Assembly: GCA_023259065.1 (NCBI GenBank)
Contig: JAHFQY010000027.1
Span: 1-32,419 of the forward strand
DNA length: 32,419 nt
Source of the DNA: Nitrosomonadales bacterium
Lineage (GTDB): Bacteria; Pseudomonadota; Gammaproteobacteria; Burkholderiales; Gallionellaceae
Direction: 5' to 3'
Of this stretch, positions 9,401 to 16,730 are shown piece after piece (positions within the stretch are counted from its first letter, which is position 1; each line of letters opens with the position of its first letter). Position numbers and translations under genes: made by a program. The notes beneath the pieces are model-generated. The model was not told the origin of the DNA. It saw nothing but the letters and a program-made list of their open reading frames with translations, and did no database searches.

Positions 9401-10345
9401 TCAAGACAACAGGCGCGTCAAGGTCTGCGCCAGTTTTTGTGGATCAAATTTGGGTACGTATTCATCCACACCCACAGCCTTGCCCAGCTGCTGGTTGGAG
9501 TCACTCGACAACGACGAATGCATCAGTACCGGGATACCGGCAAAGCGCCGGTCCTCCTTGATCTTGCGGGTCAACATATAGCCGTCCATCTCGGGCATCT
9601 CCACATCGGTCAGGATGAGTTGAATCAGATTTTTCAGCGGAACATGCGTTGCGTCGGCGTAGTCCGCCATTTTCTTCAGTTCCTGCAGCGCCATGTTGCC
9701 GTTGATCGCCGAGATATGACGCACCTGCATGGCATCCAGCGTGCGCTCGATCTGCTTGCGCGCCACCGAGGAGTCATCCACGAAAAAGATCGTGCGGTTG
9801 GCCACAGCCAGTGGCTGCACATTCTTGAGCGCAAAGTCATCCACACTGAACTGACCTGTATCTGCCAGCACTTTTTCCACGTCCATCATCATCACCAGGC
9901 GTTTGTCCGGCAGCTCGGTCACTGCCGTCACCAGGCCGCCCATCTGCGCATTGAGCATTTCCGGCGGCACGCGCATCGAGGCCCAGTCCAGGCGCAGGAT
10001 GGTGTCCACCGCCTCCACCAGGAAGCCCTGGGTATGGCGGTTATATTCGGTCACGATCATGATCGCGGGCTTGGTGTCGGTTTGCATATTGGTGTATTTC
10101 GCCAGGTCGATCACCGGAACCAGCGTGCCGCGCAGACTCACCATGCCCTCCACACAGGATGGCATGTCCGGCGCCTTGGTAATTTCGGGTATGCGCATCA
10201 CCTCGCGCACCTTGAACACGTTGATGCCATAAGTCTCGCGGCGGCCGCTGCGATTGTCCGTTCCCAGGGTAAACATGAGAATTTCCAGCTTGTTGGTACC
10301 GGCAAGCTTGGTGCGCGCATCAATATTTTTTAGTAACTCTGACAT
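9401..10345 (-). CDS. cheV: CheV coupling protein with receiver domain (copy 2)
   Basis: A 314-residue CheV with the same layout as its downstream neighbour: a CheW-like domain (about 10-165; YGINVFKVREVMRIPEI, GMVSLRGTLVPVID) and a receiver (about 185-310; FFVDDSSVARKQIE, phospho-acceptor Asp247 in ILTDVEMPEMDGY). The ATG at 10345 follows AAAGGAG at good spacing. The two copies are clearly diverged paralogues, so the duplication is not recent. Retention of both suggests they couple different receptors or adapt on different time scales (inference). The 77-nt gap before it, after the MCP, contains no promoter I can call with confidence. Confidence 0.94.
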   Translation of the reverse strand: MSELLKNIDARTKLAGTNKLEILMFTLGTDNRSGRRETYGINVFKVREVMRIPEITKAPDMPSCVEGMVSLRGTLVPVIDLAKYTNMQTDTKPAIMIVTEYNRHTQGFLVEAVDTILRLDWASMRVPPEMLNAQMGGLVTAVTELPDKRLVMMMDVEKVLADTGQFSVDDFALKNVQPLAVANRTIFFVDDSSVARKQIERTLDAMQVRHISAINGNMALQELKKMADYADATHVPLKNLIQLILTDVEMPEMDGYMLTRKIKEDRRFAGIPVLMHSSLSSDSNQQLGKAVGVDEYVPKFDPQKLAQTLTRLLS

Positions 10346-10422
10346 GTCCGACTCCTTTTAAAGGATGAATTCCGGCGGCAAACTTCAGCCACCACCCGAA
10401 TCTGCACCCTTAATCCTTCCTC

Positions 10423-12057
10423 TTAGTGTTTCACCTTGAAACGCCCCACCACACTCTTCAATTCGCGCGCCAACTCATTCAAGCGCACACTCCCCTGCTC
10501 GGACTGGGCAATAATCATGTGGTTTTCTTCAGCCATCTGTGCAATTCCTTCCACATGGCGCGCCACATCCTGGCTGGCCTGACTCTGCTCCACCACCGAC
10601 GAGGCAATATCGCCCACACCGCCACTGGCCTGCTCCACAGCTTGCCCCGCCTGCTTCAGCACGCTTGCCACCTGCTCGATCTGGCGTTGAGTAGTCTGCA
10701 GGGAAGTCAAACCGGCCTGCACCGATTTTTCCGCCATGTCCGATTTTTGTTGCAAGGATTGGGTAACGCGGTCAATTTCGTTGGCGGACTGCGCGGATTT
10801 CTCCGCCAGCTTGCGCACCTCATCCGCCACCACGGCAAAGCCGCGGCCCTGCTCACCTGCGCGTGCAGCCTCAATGGCCGCATTGAGCGCCAGCAAATTG
10901 GTCTGGTCGGCAATATCCTTCACCTGCTGGGTCATGCCGGAAATGGTGTTGGCGCTCTGGATGAATTCATTGACTGCGCCAGCGATCTGTTTGACGTTCT
11001 GCTCGATCTGGCTAATTTCCCTGATCATCGAGCTGGTGCTGGCGTTGCCCTCGCGTGTGCGCTCCAGGCTTTGATCAGACAGCTTGCGCACATCCGAAGT
11101 GTTGTCTGCCACCGAAGAAATGCTGACCGACATTTCCTCCATCGCCGCCGCCATCGCAGAGGCGGCTTCGCTCTGGGTCTGCGAGCTTTGCGTCATGCGC
11201 GCAAAGCTCGCAGACATCTGCGTCGCCGTTTCACTCACAGCCTCCGCATTCTTGCTTGCCTTGGCAATGATCATGCTGAAGTTGATCATCAGCGTATTGA
11301 AGGCATCGGCGGCCTGCCCCAGCTCACTGTCATCATGCACGGTCACGCGCCGGCTCAAGTCGCCATCCGCTGCGATCTGCCCCATGGTGTCGCGCATTTC
11401 GGTGGCGGGAATAACCACACTGCGGATGATTTGCCACGACAATGCAGCCGCGATCAACAAGATCACCAGCACGATAGCAATGGCTATGTTCTGTGCGTGC
11501 GCACTGCCTGCCTTCAACTCCTCATCATCCTGCTTTTGCAATACCTGGTTGTAATCGTTGATGGCAGTTATATCCGCCTTGATGAGGCCATTCAGCGCAC
11601 TAACCTTGTCACGCTCGATACGGAAGGCGTTCGCCACATTGCCATCTTTCAAGGCCGCCAGCATGGGCTCCAGCCCTTCTTTCACATAAGCAGCACGGTG
11701 CCCACGCCACACCTCAAACAGCTCGCGCTGCTTGTCATTTTTCAATGATTGCTCATATTCTTTGGAAATCCGGGTAATTTCATCGCGATTCTTGTAGAAC
11801 TCCGCCTCATGTTTCGCCAGGCGTGCCGGCTCAAAATTTACCCCGGCATCAATCAGGACAAGGCGGTTTCGTGTCATCAAATAAATAATGCGCCCAAACA
11901 CTTCCACGTTATCCAGCAGTTGCTGCGAGTCGGCCTGCAGGTGCGCCAACGCACGCGAGCTGCTGACACTGAAATAGACAGCATTACCCAGCAGCATGAT
12001 ACCCATGACACCAACCAGAAGGATCAGGCGCAGTTTAACTGTCATATTCTTAAACAT
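10423..12057 (-). CDS. Methyl-accepting chemotaxis protein, transmembrane, 4HB-like sensor
   Basis: A classical 544-residue transmembrane receptor. TM1 lies at about residues 8-30, a periplasmic helical region of about 155 residues looks like a four-helix-bundle sensor, TM2 at about 190-210 is followed by a HAMP domain (about 210-262), and the cytoplasmic signalling hairpin has its tip at about 375-420 ([35 protein letters not shown]). The C-terminus (VGRFKVKH) has no NWETF-like pentapeptide, so CheR/CheB tethering is unlikely. I use the ATG at 12057, which starts directly before TM1 with GGTGGGGAA upstream; an earlier in-frame start would add 23 unlikely residues. A FliA-type promoter sits about 80 nt upstream, which makes it a late flagellar-regulon gene. 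Confidence 0.93.
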   Translation of the reverse strand: MFKNMTVKLRLILLVGVMGIMLLGNAVYFSVSSSRALAHLQADSQQLLDNVEVFGRIIYLMTRNRLVLIDAGVNFEPARLAKHEAEFYKNRDEITRISKEYEQSLKNDKQRELFEVWRGHRAAYVKEGLEPMLAALKDGNVANAFRIERDKVSALNGLIKADITAINDYNQVLQKQDDEELKAGSAHAQNIAIAIVLVILLIAAALSWQIIRSVVIPATEMRDTMGQIAADGDLSRRVTVHDDSELGQAADAFNTLMINFSMIIAKASKNAEAVSETATQMSASFARMTQSSQTQSEAASAMAAAMEEMSVSISSVADNTSDVRKLSDQSLERTREGNASTSSMIREISQIEQNVKQIAGAVNEFIQSANTISGMTQQVKDIADQTNLLALNAAIEAARAGEQGRGFAVVADEVRKLAEKSAQSANEIDRVTQSLQQKSDMAEKSVQAGLTSLQTTQRQIEQVASVLKQAGQAVEQASGGVGDIASSVVEQSQASQDVARHVEGIAQMAEENHMIIAQSEQGSVRLNELARELKSVVGRFKVKH

Positions 12058-12137
12058 TAGTTTATTCCCCACCCTGTAATTGTTCGCTCTTCCAACCCGA
12101 GCCATCGGGTAGCCAGCTTTACTCAACCCCTACGCTG

Positions 12138-12164
12138 ATAGCGGCAGAATCCCGTAAACCTTTA
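12138..12164 (-). promoter_or_regulatory. FliA (sigma28) promoter of the MCP gene
   Basis: Read on the minus strand: TAAAGGTT (12164-12157), an 11-nt spacer, then GCCGCTAT (12145-12138). The enteric sigma28 consensus is TAAAGTTT-N11-GCCGATAA, so 7 of 8 and 6 of 8 positions match at the exact spacing. The start point would be near 12131, giving a leader of about 74 nt before the MCP ATG at 12057. It lies in the 150-nt gap after motB, so the receptor and the che genes behind it can be transcribed apart from motAB. Confidence 0.72.
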
Positions 12165-12207
12165 ATATCCCGATACATACCACCCACGCTTCATGGCTTA
12201 CTCCAAC

Positions 12208-13239
12208 TTAGTGCACCGCAGCCACCGGCGCGGACACAGGGGGTATGCCTTGCACAGGAGTCAGCACTGGCGCAGGCGGCACAGCAGATGTAGCGGGCGG
12301 CACACCGCTTTGCACCAGCGCGCCAAGCTGGGCCTCGACGTTAACTGTCTCCTCTACCGTACCGCCATCTTTTTGCGCCGCTTCAGCCGCCTCCTTGTTC
12401 ATCACGATAATGCTGATGCGCCGGTTGACCGGGTTGAACGGGTCTTTCTTGTCGAACAGCACTGCGGACGAAAGCCCCACCACGCGCGCAACTTTGGCAT
12501 CCTCCATACCACCGACAATCAGCTCCCTGCGCGAGGCATTGGCGCGATCTGCCGACAGATCCCAGTTGCTGAAGCCCTTGCGGTCTGCGGCATAAGGCTG
12601 GGCATCGGTATGCCCGGAAAGGCTGATTTTGTTGGGCACTTCATTCAGGATCTTGCCTATCTCATGCAGGATTTCCTTGGTGTACGGTTCCAGCTCCGCA
12701 CGGCCTATCCTGAACATGGGCCGGTTCTTTTCATCCACGATCTGGATGCGCAACCCTTCGGTGGTGAGATCCAGCAATATCTGTTTCTTGAATTGCTGCA
12801 TCCTGGCATTGCTCTCGATCGCCTTTTCTATACTGCCTTTCAGCGCCTTGAGCTTGTCCAGCTCACGCTGCTTTTCCAGCTTGACCAAATCCTCCAAAGC
12901 CGCCTTGATATTGACGATCTTTTTCTCGCTGGGCAGTTCGCCTTCTTTTACCTGGCCGGCTGAGCGCGTCAGATCCTTGCCGCCGCCCTTGATGATGCTG
13001 GAGCTGTCGCCGCTGCCCGAGCCGCCCATCAGGGCCACCTTGAGCGGCGTCTTGAAGTATTCCGAAATACCATTCAGGTCGCCCTTGGCGGTGGAACCCA
13101 GCAGCCACATCAGCAGGAAGAACGCCATCATCGCCGTGACGAAGTCGGCATAGGCGATTTTCCACGCACCGCCATGATGGCCGCCGGCCACCTTCTTGAT
13201 GCGCTTGATGACTATGGGGCGTTTATCTTCGCTCGACAT
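12208..13239 (-). CDS. motB: MotB flagellar stator protein
   Basis: Stator subunit that anchors the motor to peptidoglycan and carries the proton-binding Asp. Of 343 residues, the basic N-terminus precedes one TM segment with Asp32 in YADFVTAMMAFFLLMWLL, the proton site. A Gly/Ser-rich plug/linker and a helical region follow, then an OmpA-like peptidoglycan-binding domain (about 155-285; SGHTDAQPYA, NWDLSADRA, NRRISIIV). The last about 55 residues form a Pro/Ala-rich tail beyond the usual end. The ATG at 13239 has no strong ribosome site; being 32 nt after motA, it is probably translated by coupling. The Asp and TM residues suit a proton-driven (MotB) rather than sodium-driven (PomB) stator. 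Confidence 0.97.
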   Translation of the reverse strand: MSSEDKRPIVIKRIKKVAGGHHGGAWKIAYADFVTAMMAFFLLMWLLGSTAKGDLNGISEYFKTPLKVALMGGSGSGDSSSIIKGGGKDLTRSAGQVKEGELPSEKKIVNIKAALEDLVKLEKQRELDKLKALKGSIEKAIESNARMQQFKKQILLDLTTEGLRIQIVDEKNRPMFRIGRAELEPYTKEILHEIGKILNEVPNKISLSGHTDAQPYAADRKGFSNWDLSADRANASRRELIVGGMEDAKVARVVGLSSAVLFDKKDPFNPVNRRISIIVMNKEAAEAAQKDGGTVEETVNVEAQLGALVQSGVPPATSAVPPAPVLTPVQGIPPVSAPVAAVH

Positions 13240-13271
13240 GGCTGAATATTTTTCGTGTTAGTGGAGATCGT

Positions 13272-14126
13272 TTAGCGTTTCTGCTTAACGTGCTCCTCCA
13301 GTTCAGCGAAGCCCGGACGCTCGCTGGAGAGCAGCGCCTTGCGGCCAAATTCCACCGCCATTGCCGGGGCGTAACCATTCAGGTTGGCCAGCAGGGTCAC
13401 CTTGATGGTCTGGAACATCTTGGTGGACTCTTCGGCCTTTTGCTCCAGCAGGCCCGCAAGCGGCCCCACAAAACCATAAGCCAGCAGAATGCCGAGGAAG
13501 GTACCCACCAGCGCGTGTGCGATCAGGATGCCCAGCTCGGCCGGCGGTATGCCCACCGACTCCATGGTGTGCACCACGCCCATAACCGCGGCCACAATAC
13601 CGAATGCCGGCATGCCGTCACCCACCTTGGCAATGGCATGCGACGGCACCAGCGCTTCGTGGTGATGCGTCTCGATTTCCACATCCATCAGGTTCTCGAT
13701 TTCCATCGCATTGAGGTTGCCGCTGACCATGATGCGCAGATAGTCGGTGAGGAATTCAACCACATGGTGATCGGCCAGGATTTTGGGGTATTTGGCGAAG
13801 ACCGGGCTTTCATGCGGATTTTCCACATCGCCTTCAATCGCCATCAGGCCTTCCTTGCGCACCTTGCCGAGCAGCTCGTAAAGCAGGGCCATCAGCTCCA
13901 TATAGCTGTCTTTGCTGTATTTTGAGCCCTTGAACAGGGACGGAATGGATTTCAGGGTTGCCTTGATGGTCTTGGCGGAATTACCCACAAAGAACGCGCC
14001 ACCGGCGCCGCCGCCTATCATCAGCAACTCAACCGGCTGGAACAGCGCCCCCATGTGTCCGCCAGCCAGCGCAAAGCCGCCAAACACGGAGACACAAACC
14101 ACCACATATCCAATAATCACCAACAT
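13272..14126 (-). CDS. motA: MotA flagellar stator protein
   Basis: Ion-channel partner of MotB, 284 residues, the usual length. Four TM segments are visible (about 1-22, 30-50, 170-192, 200-222). The cytoplasmic loop has the charged stretch GKVRKEGLMAIE, corresponding to Arg90/Glu98 of E. coli MotA that touch FliG, and the two functional prolines lie in MPAFGIVAAVMGVV and YGFVGPLA. The ATG at 14126 has AAGGG upstream. It sits 195 nt after flhC with a palindrome and a possible FliA -10 in between, then motB follows at 32 nt, so motAB form their own small unit inside the motility block. Confidence 0.97.
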   Translation of the reverse strand: MLVIIGYVVVCVSVFGGFALAGGHMGALFQPVELLMIGGGAGGAFFVGNSAKTIKATLKSIPSLFKGSKYSKDSYMELMALLYELLGKVRKEGLMAIEGDVENPHESPVFAKYPKILADHHVVEFLTDYLRIMVSGNLNAMEIENLMDVEIETHHHEALVPSHAIAKVGDGMPAFGIVAAVMGVVHTMESVGIPPAELGILIAHALVGTFLGILLAYGFVGPLAGLLEQKAEESTKMFQTIKVTLLANLNGYAPAMAVEFGRKALLSSERPGFAELEEHVKQKR

Positions 14127-14197
14127 GATTCATGCCCTTAATTGTGTACACGCATGTAGCATAACCAGTTTGCAGGGTAGCAGCCACTTTTCTGTTT

Positions 14198-14224
14198 TCA
14201 TCGGCGAAACAGGCTGCGAATACA
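14198..14224 (-). promoter_or_regulatory. Possible FliA promoter for motAB
   Basis: On the minus strand GCCGATGA (14205-14198) matches the sigma28 -10 consensus GCCGATAA at 7 of 8 positions, 71 nt before the motA ATG. The matching -35 position (TGTATTCG, 14224-14217) is poor, so this is only a candidate. motA is a late flagellar gene in enterics, which makes such a site expected. Confidence 0.4.
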
Positions 14225-14263
14225 TTATCATTTCATGCTTTTGCACGCCGCCCCACAACGCAC

Positions 14264-14305
14264 AACGCCGTTAATACTGAGTGCAGATTCAGTATTAACG
14301 GCGTT
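14264..14305. other. 17-bp perfect palindrome between flhC and motA
   Basis: A perfect 17-bp inverted repeat (14264-14280 and 14289-14305; arm starts AACGCCGTTAAT) with an 8-nt loop. The T-run (TTTTTTT, about 14310-14316) follows the stem on the plus strand, so it has the form of an intrinsic terminator for plus-strand transcription, although no plus-strand gene ends here. For flhDC the stem starts 16 nt after the flhC stop and lacks a U-run. It may still end or protect the flhDC mRNA. Confidence 0.7.
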
Positions 14306-14321
14306 GCTGTTTTTTTCAACC

Positions 14322-14867
14322 TCAGGCTGCAGCGGCGGCTTCGAGTTGCGCGGCTTTGCGGGTCTTGCCAGCGCGTGAGGGAGGGCGGCAGATGCCGCAG
14401 GTATAGTCATCGCACAGATCATCGGTATGCACCACGAAGTGGCCGCCGCATTCCGTGCAGGGTGTGAGCTGCAACATCCTGGCATCAAAGAAACGCAGCA
14501 TGAACCATGCGCGGGTAATGCTCAGCACCGGCTCGTCAGCGCCGGGGCTGGTCTGCTCCAGATACAGGCGATAACTCTTGATCAGCGCCTCAACGCCGCT
14601 GACGCCGGCATGCTTCACCAGGAAATGATGGATATCGATAAACAGGGAGGCGTGGATATTCGGCAACCAGCTCATGAACCAGTCGGTGGAGTACGGCAGC
14701 ATGCCCTTGGAAGGGGACTCGCCCTTGATTTCCTTGTACAGCTTGAGCAGGCGCTCGCGGCTGATCGAGGTTTCTTCCTGCAGCAGCTGCAGGCGCGCCC
14801 CCAGGTTGATCAGGTCCACGGCAATCTGGATTTCACGGGCTTCGTTGACTACGCTCTTGTTTTTCAT
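14322..14867 (-). CDS. flhC: FlhC flagellar master regulator subunit
   Basis: FlhC joins FlhD in the FlhD4C2 activator that turns on class II flagellar promoters with sigma70. The product has 181 residues, close to the E. coli length. The C-terminal zinc site is intact: Cys137, Cys140, Cys157 and Cys160 (CTEC and CGIC) match the four ligands known for E. coli FlhC. An Ala-rich tail ends the protein. The ATG at 14867 follows GGGGGAGAG and is 22 nt after flhD. A palindrome follows the gene. Confidence 0.96.
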   Translation of the reverse strand: MKNKSVVNEAREIQIAVDLINLGARLQLLQEETSISRERLLKLYKEIKGESPSKGMLPYSTDWFMSWLPNIHASLFIDIHHFLVKHAGVSGVEALIKSYRLYLEQTSPGADEPVLSITRAWFMLRFFDARMLQLTPCTECGGHFVVHTDDLCDDYTCGICRPPSRAGKTRKAAQLEAAAAA

Positions 14868-14889
14868 GATCTCTCCCCCTGTTTTCCGG

Positions 14890-15210
14890 TTAAGCTGCCA
14901 ACGCTTCTACGGGCTGTGCAGACATCAGGATGGTGGCATGCACCTGCGACATCATCCTGTCCTTGTTGAAATCGGTAATCATGTTGAGCATCAGGCGCTC
15001 ATCAAAGCGGAAGCGGCACAGCAACATGTTGGAAGCCGCCATCTTGAGGATTTGCGCCGGGGTCAGGCCTGCAATCAAATCGGCCATCTCTTCGCTGATA
15101 CCAAGGCGGAAAATTGCGGAGACCTTGTCATCCTGTATCATCTGCTGCGCGAGCAGCATGTAGGAAAGATTGGATTCCTTGATTTCTTCGTTGATCTGGC
15201 TAGCCTGCAT
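14890..15210 (-). CDS. flhD: FlhD flagellar master regulator subunit
   Basis: FlhD subunit of the flagellar master regulator, 106 residues from the ATG at 15210, which has AGGGGGAA upstream; a longer in-frame version would add 18 residues of poor coding quality. SNLSYMLLAQQMI and FRLGISEEMADLIAGLTPAQILKMA are characteristic FlhD segments. It is first in the flhDC operon; the 331 nt before it hold no gene on this strand and carry tandem operator-like boxes. FlhDC in a betaproteobacterium implies E. coli-style control of motility. Confidence 0.95.
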   Translation of the reverse strand: MQASQINEEIKESNLSYMLLAQQMIQDDKVSAIFRLGISEEMADLIAGLTPAQILKMAASNMLLCRFRFDERLMLNMITDFNKDRMMSQVHATILMSAQPVEALAA

Positions 15211-15541
15211 TTTCTGTTCCCCCTGGTCACAAATCATGTCCTGTTCGACGACTGCATTCTGCAAGAGAACGCCAAGTCACTGAATCAGAGGATTTCCGAT
15301 TCTTTTGTAAGAAGATTTCCTACAAAGCTTGCCCGTTGATTTTGTGAATATTCCTGAACAGCCCGGGAAACAAAGCCCAGGAACCCGCGCTAATTGGGGC
15401 TTTGCACGACACCCCGCGAGTGCATCATCACGCCAGCGCGGCAGGCTATGCTCACAAGCGCACCCTGATGGTATAGACTTGCTCCACCTCCCCGCAGCGA
15501 CACTGCGGAACCAGGCTGACGACCACCGATGCTATAAGTTT
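15211..15541 (-). promoter_or_regulatory. flhD upstream region with two tandem operator-like boxes
   Basis: A 331-nt gene-free stretch between flhD (minus) and the small plus-strand gene at 15542. Two related boxes occur at 15286-15299 (CAGAGGATTTCCGA) and 15309-15322 (AAGAAGATTTCCTA); 10 of 14 positions agree and they are 23 bp apart, about two helical turns. The second lies inside a near-palindrome, TTGTAAGAA-GAT-TTCCTACAA (15305-15325), 8 of 9 bp paired. It resembles the RcsAB box of enterics (TAAGAATATTCCTA) with one extra base. The boxes end about 76 nt above the flhD ATG. I see no confident sigma70 promoter. Further up is a 6-bp hairpin, CCGCAG/CTGCGG, at 15492-15508. Confidence 0.55.
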
Positions 15542-15877
15542 ATGGAAAACCCTTTTACCGCCCGCTGGAGCGCAACAGGCAGCAACCTGTGCACAGGCCA
15601 CTGGGAAATCTTGCACCAGGGCAAACTGTTACCCCTGGACGCGCACTGGCGCGAAACCGACATGGGTACCTACGGCATCTACAGCCACATCTTTCCCGAC
15701 GATGAAGATTTTGCCGAAGGCCTGAAGGAAGATGAGTGGATACTCGCCAACGTCGACTGGGTGAGCCAGTTGTTTGCCGCAAATGACATCCCCATTGATG
15801 AACAACACCTGCGCTGGTTCTTCCAGGCGATCAACCCGCAGGACTGGCGCTGCGGCAGCTGCGGCGGCTGTATCTGA
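15542..15877 (+). CDS. Small acidic hypothetical protein with C-terminal CxxCxxC
   Basis: I do not recognise the family. The 111-residue product from the ATG at 15542 is acidic and Trp-rich (segments HIFPDDEDFAEGLKEDEW and DWVSQLFAANDIPID) and ends in WRCGSCGGCI, three cysteines spaced CxxCxxC at the extreme C-terminus. There is no signal peptide or TM segment, so it should be cytosolic. The open frame extends upstream to 15329, but that part has non-coding-like composition, so I start at 15542; no good ribosome site precedes it. It is divergent from flhD and convergent with the toxin at 15912, from which it is separated by 34 nt. The cysteines could hold a metal or cluster or act in thiol chemistry; both are guesses. 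Confidence 0.65.
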   Translation: MENPFTARWSATGSNLCTGHWEILHQGKLLPLDAHWRETDMGTYGIYSHIFPDDEDFAEGLKEDEWILANVDWVSQLFAANDIPIDEQHLRWFFQAINPQDWRCGSCGGCI

Positions 15878-15911
15878 ACCGCACCAGGTCCGCTTGATTG
15901 CACGGTGCAAC

Positions 15912-16190
15912 TCACCGTTTCAAGCTGCGATAGAAGTTTTCGTGAGAGCCAACCAGAAGTAGCAGCCTTGTTGCCGGGTCGTATTCGTAGGCCAATAAAA
16001 ATTGCTGATTCACGCAGTCAAATTTGTACACATATACACCGAGCAAATCACCTTTCTTTGCCTCACCCAGCCCCGGGTTACGCACTATCATTGCGACAGC
16101 CTGATCTACAGCGCCCTTCTGGTTGTCATGCAGTTTCTTGTAGGTGCGCAGAAAAGCGTTGGTTTGCTGAACTTTGATTTCACAGGTCAC
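15912..16190 (-). CDS. RelE/ParE-family toxin
   Basis: Toxin of a type II toxin-antitoxin pair, 92 residues. The fold is suggested by the start (AFLRTYKKL), the central helix (AVDQAVAMIVRNPGLGEAKKGDL), the strands around VYVYKFDCVNQQFLLAYEYD, and the C-terminal GSHENFYRSLKR, typical of RelE/ParE-superfamily toxins. Members cut mRNA on the ribosome or poison gyrase; which one applies here cannot be told. It starts with GTG at 16190, overlapping the antitoxin gene by 11 bp, so it is translated by coupling and kept below the antitoxin. It converges with the small plus-strand gene. Confidence 0.85.
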   Translation of the reverse strand: MTCEIKVQQTNAFLRTYKKLHDNQKGAVDQAVAMIVRNPGLGEAKKGDLLGVYVYKFDCVNQQFLLAYEYDPATRLLLLVGSHENFYRSLKR

Positions 16191-16410
16191 GGTATTTGCC
16201 GGGAACGAAATCAGTCAACTTGCTTCTGTCTTCTGACTTTGCAATCAACAATTCGCGCACGAAATCCGTGGGCAGCTCCGGATTTTCGAGCGCCGCCTTG
16301 CCGACTTTAGCCCAAAACTCCAGCTGCCCTGCAATTGTGCGGCACTCCCCCTTGGAGGCGCTTTTGGCTTGCTCATAGAGCTCATCGTCAATTCGTACCG
16401 GCATACCCAT
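16180..16410 (-). CDS. ParD-like antitoxin
   Basis: Antitoxin partner of the RelE/ParE-type toxin, 76 residues. The N-terminus (MPVRIDDELYEQAKSASKGECRTIAGQL) is a ribbon-helix-helix-like DNA-binding domain; EFWAKVGKAALENPELP is typical of the ParD-like antitoxin family. The C-terminal part (about 45-76) would bind the toxin. The ATG at 16410 has GAGGAT upstream at 7-nt spacing. Antitoxin first, toxin second, with an 11-bp overlap, is the classic order. It should repress its own promoter (16443-16471) through the palindrome at 16428-16439. Confidence 0.85.
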   Translation of the reverse strand: MGMPVRIDDELYEQAKSASKGECRTIAGQLEFWAKVGKAALENPELPTDFVRELLIAKSEDRSKLTDFVPGKYRDL

Positions 16411-16427
16411 GGCTGCATCCTCATTTA

Positions 16428-16471
16428 CTACACTTGTAGCAAATCATAGGCGCCCAGCTGGAAAATGTCAA
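16428..16471 (-). promoter_or_regulatory. Promoter and operator of the ParD-like/RelE-like operon
   Basis: On the minus strand: -35 TTGACA (16471-16466, perfect), 17-nt spacer, -10 TATGAT (16448-16443, 5 of 6). The start point would be near 16436, giving a leader of about 26 nt. A perfect palindrome, CTACA-CT-TGTAG (16428-16439), lies on the start point, where bound antitoxin would block transcription. Confidence 0.8.
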
Positions 16472-16487
16472 CGTCGACCGATTTTCT

Positions 16488-16691
16488 TCACACCCTGTTG
16501 CAGCGCACTGTCTCACCGCCCACTAGCAGCAACAGCACTCCCGCCACCACACCTGCGTCCGCAATCAACCAGCGCCAGTCGCTCACCATCTCCTGCAGCA
16601 CGATGGCGGCGCCTGTACTGCCTGCCATTCCCAGCGCCAATGCCGTGGAGGCAAGCAACAGAAACAATCCGGTGAACTTCATGGCTGACAT
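16488..16691 (-). CDS. Small putative membrane protein
   Basis: A 67-residue frame with two hydrophobic segments: about 4-31 (signal-like, GLFLLLASTALALGMAG) and about 40-58 (LIADAGVVAGVLLLLVGG), ending in a short Arg-containing tail. It could be a two-pass inner-membrane peptide or a secreted or anchored small protein. The ATG at 16691 has AAAGGAAA about 7 nt upstream, the best argument that it is real. It lies just ahead of the toxin-antitoxin promoter and between the two TA modules. I recognise no family. The chance of a spurious frame is real for this length. Confidence 0.5.
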   Translation of the reverse strand: MSAMKFTGLFLLLASTALALGMAGSTGAAIVLQEMVSDWRWLIADAGVVAGVLLLLVGGETVRCNRV

Positions 16692-16730
16692 TTATTTTCC
16701 TTTCATCTGGGTAGTATTCTGGAAAACTCA

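Noticed and set aside
15329-15541. Upstream extension of the small Cys-tailed protein
   Set aside because: The composition looks non-coding and overlaps the flhD upstream region; ATG at 15542 starts the convincing part.
15898-15910. TTGCAC-G-GTGCAA between two convergent genes as a terminator
   Set aside because: A one-base loop cannot form a hairpin and no U-run follows; it could at most be a protein-binding palindrome.
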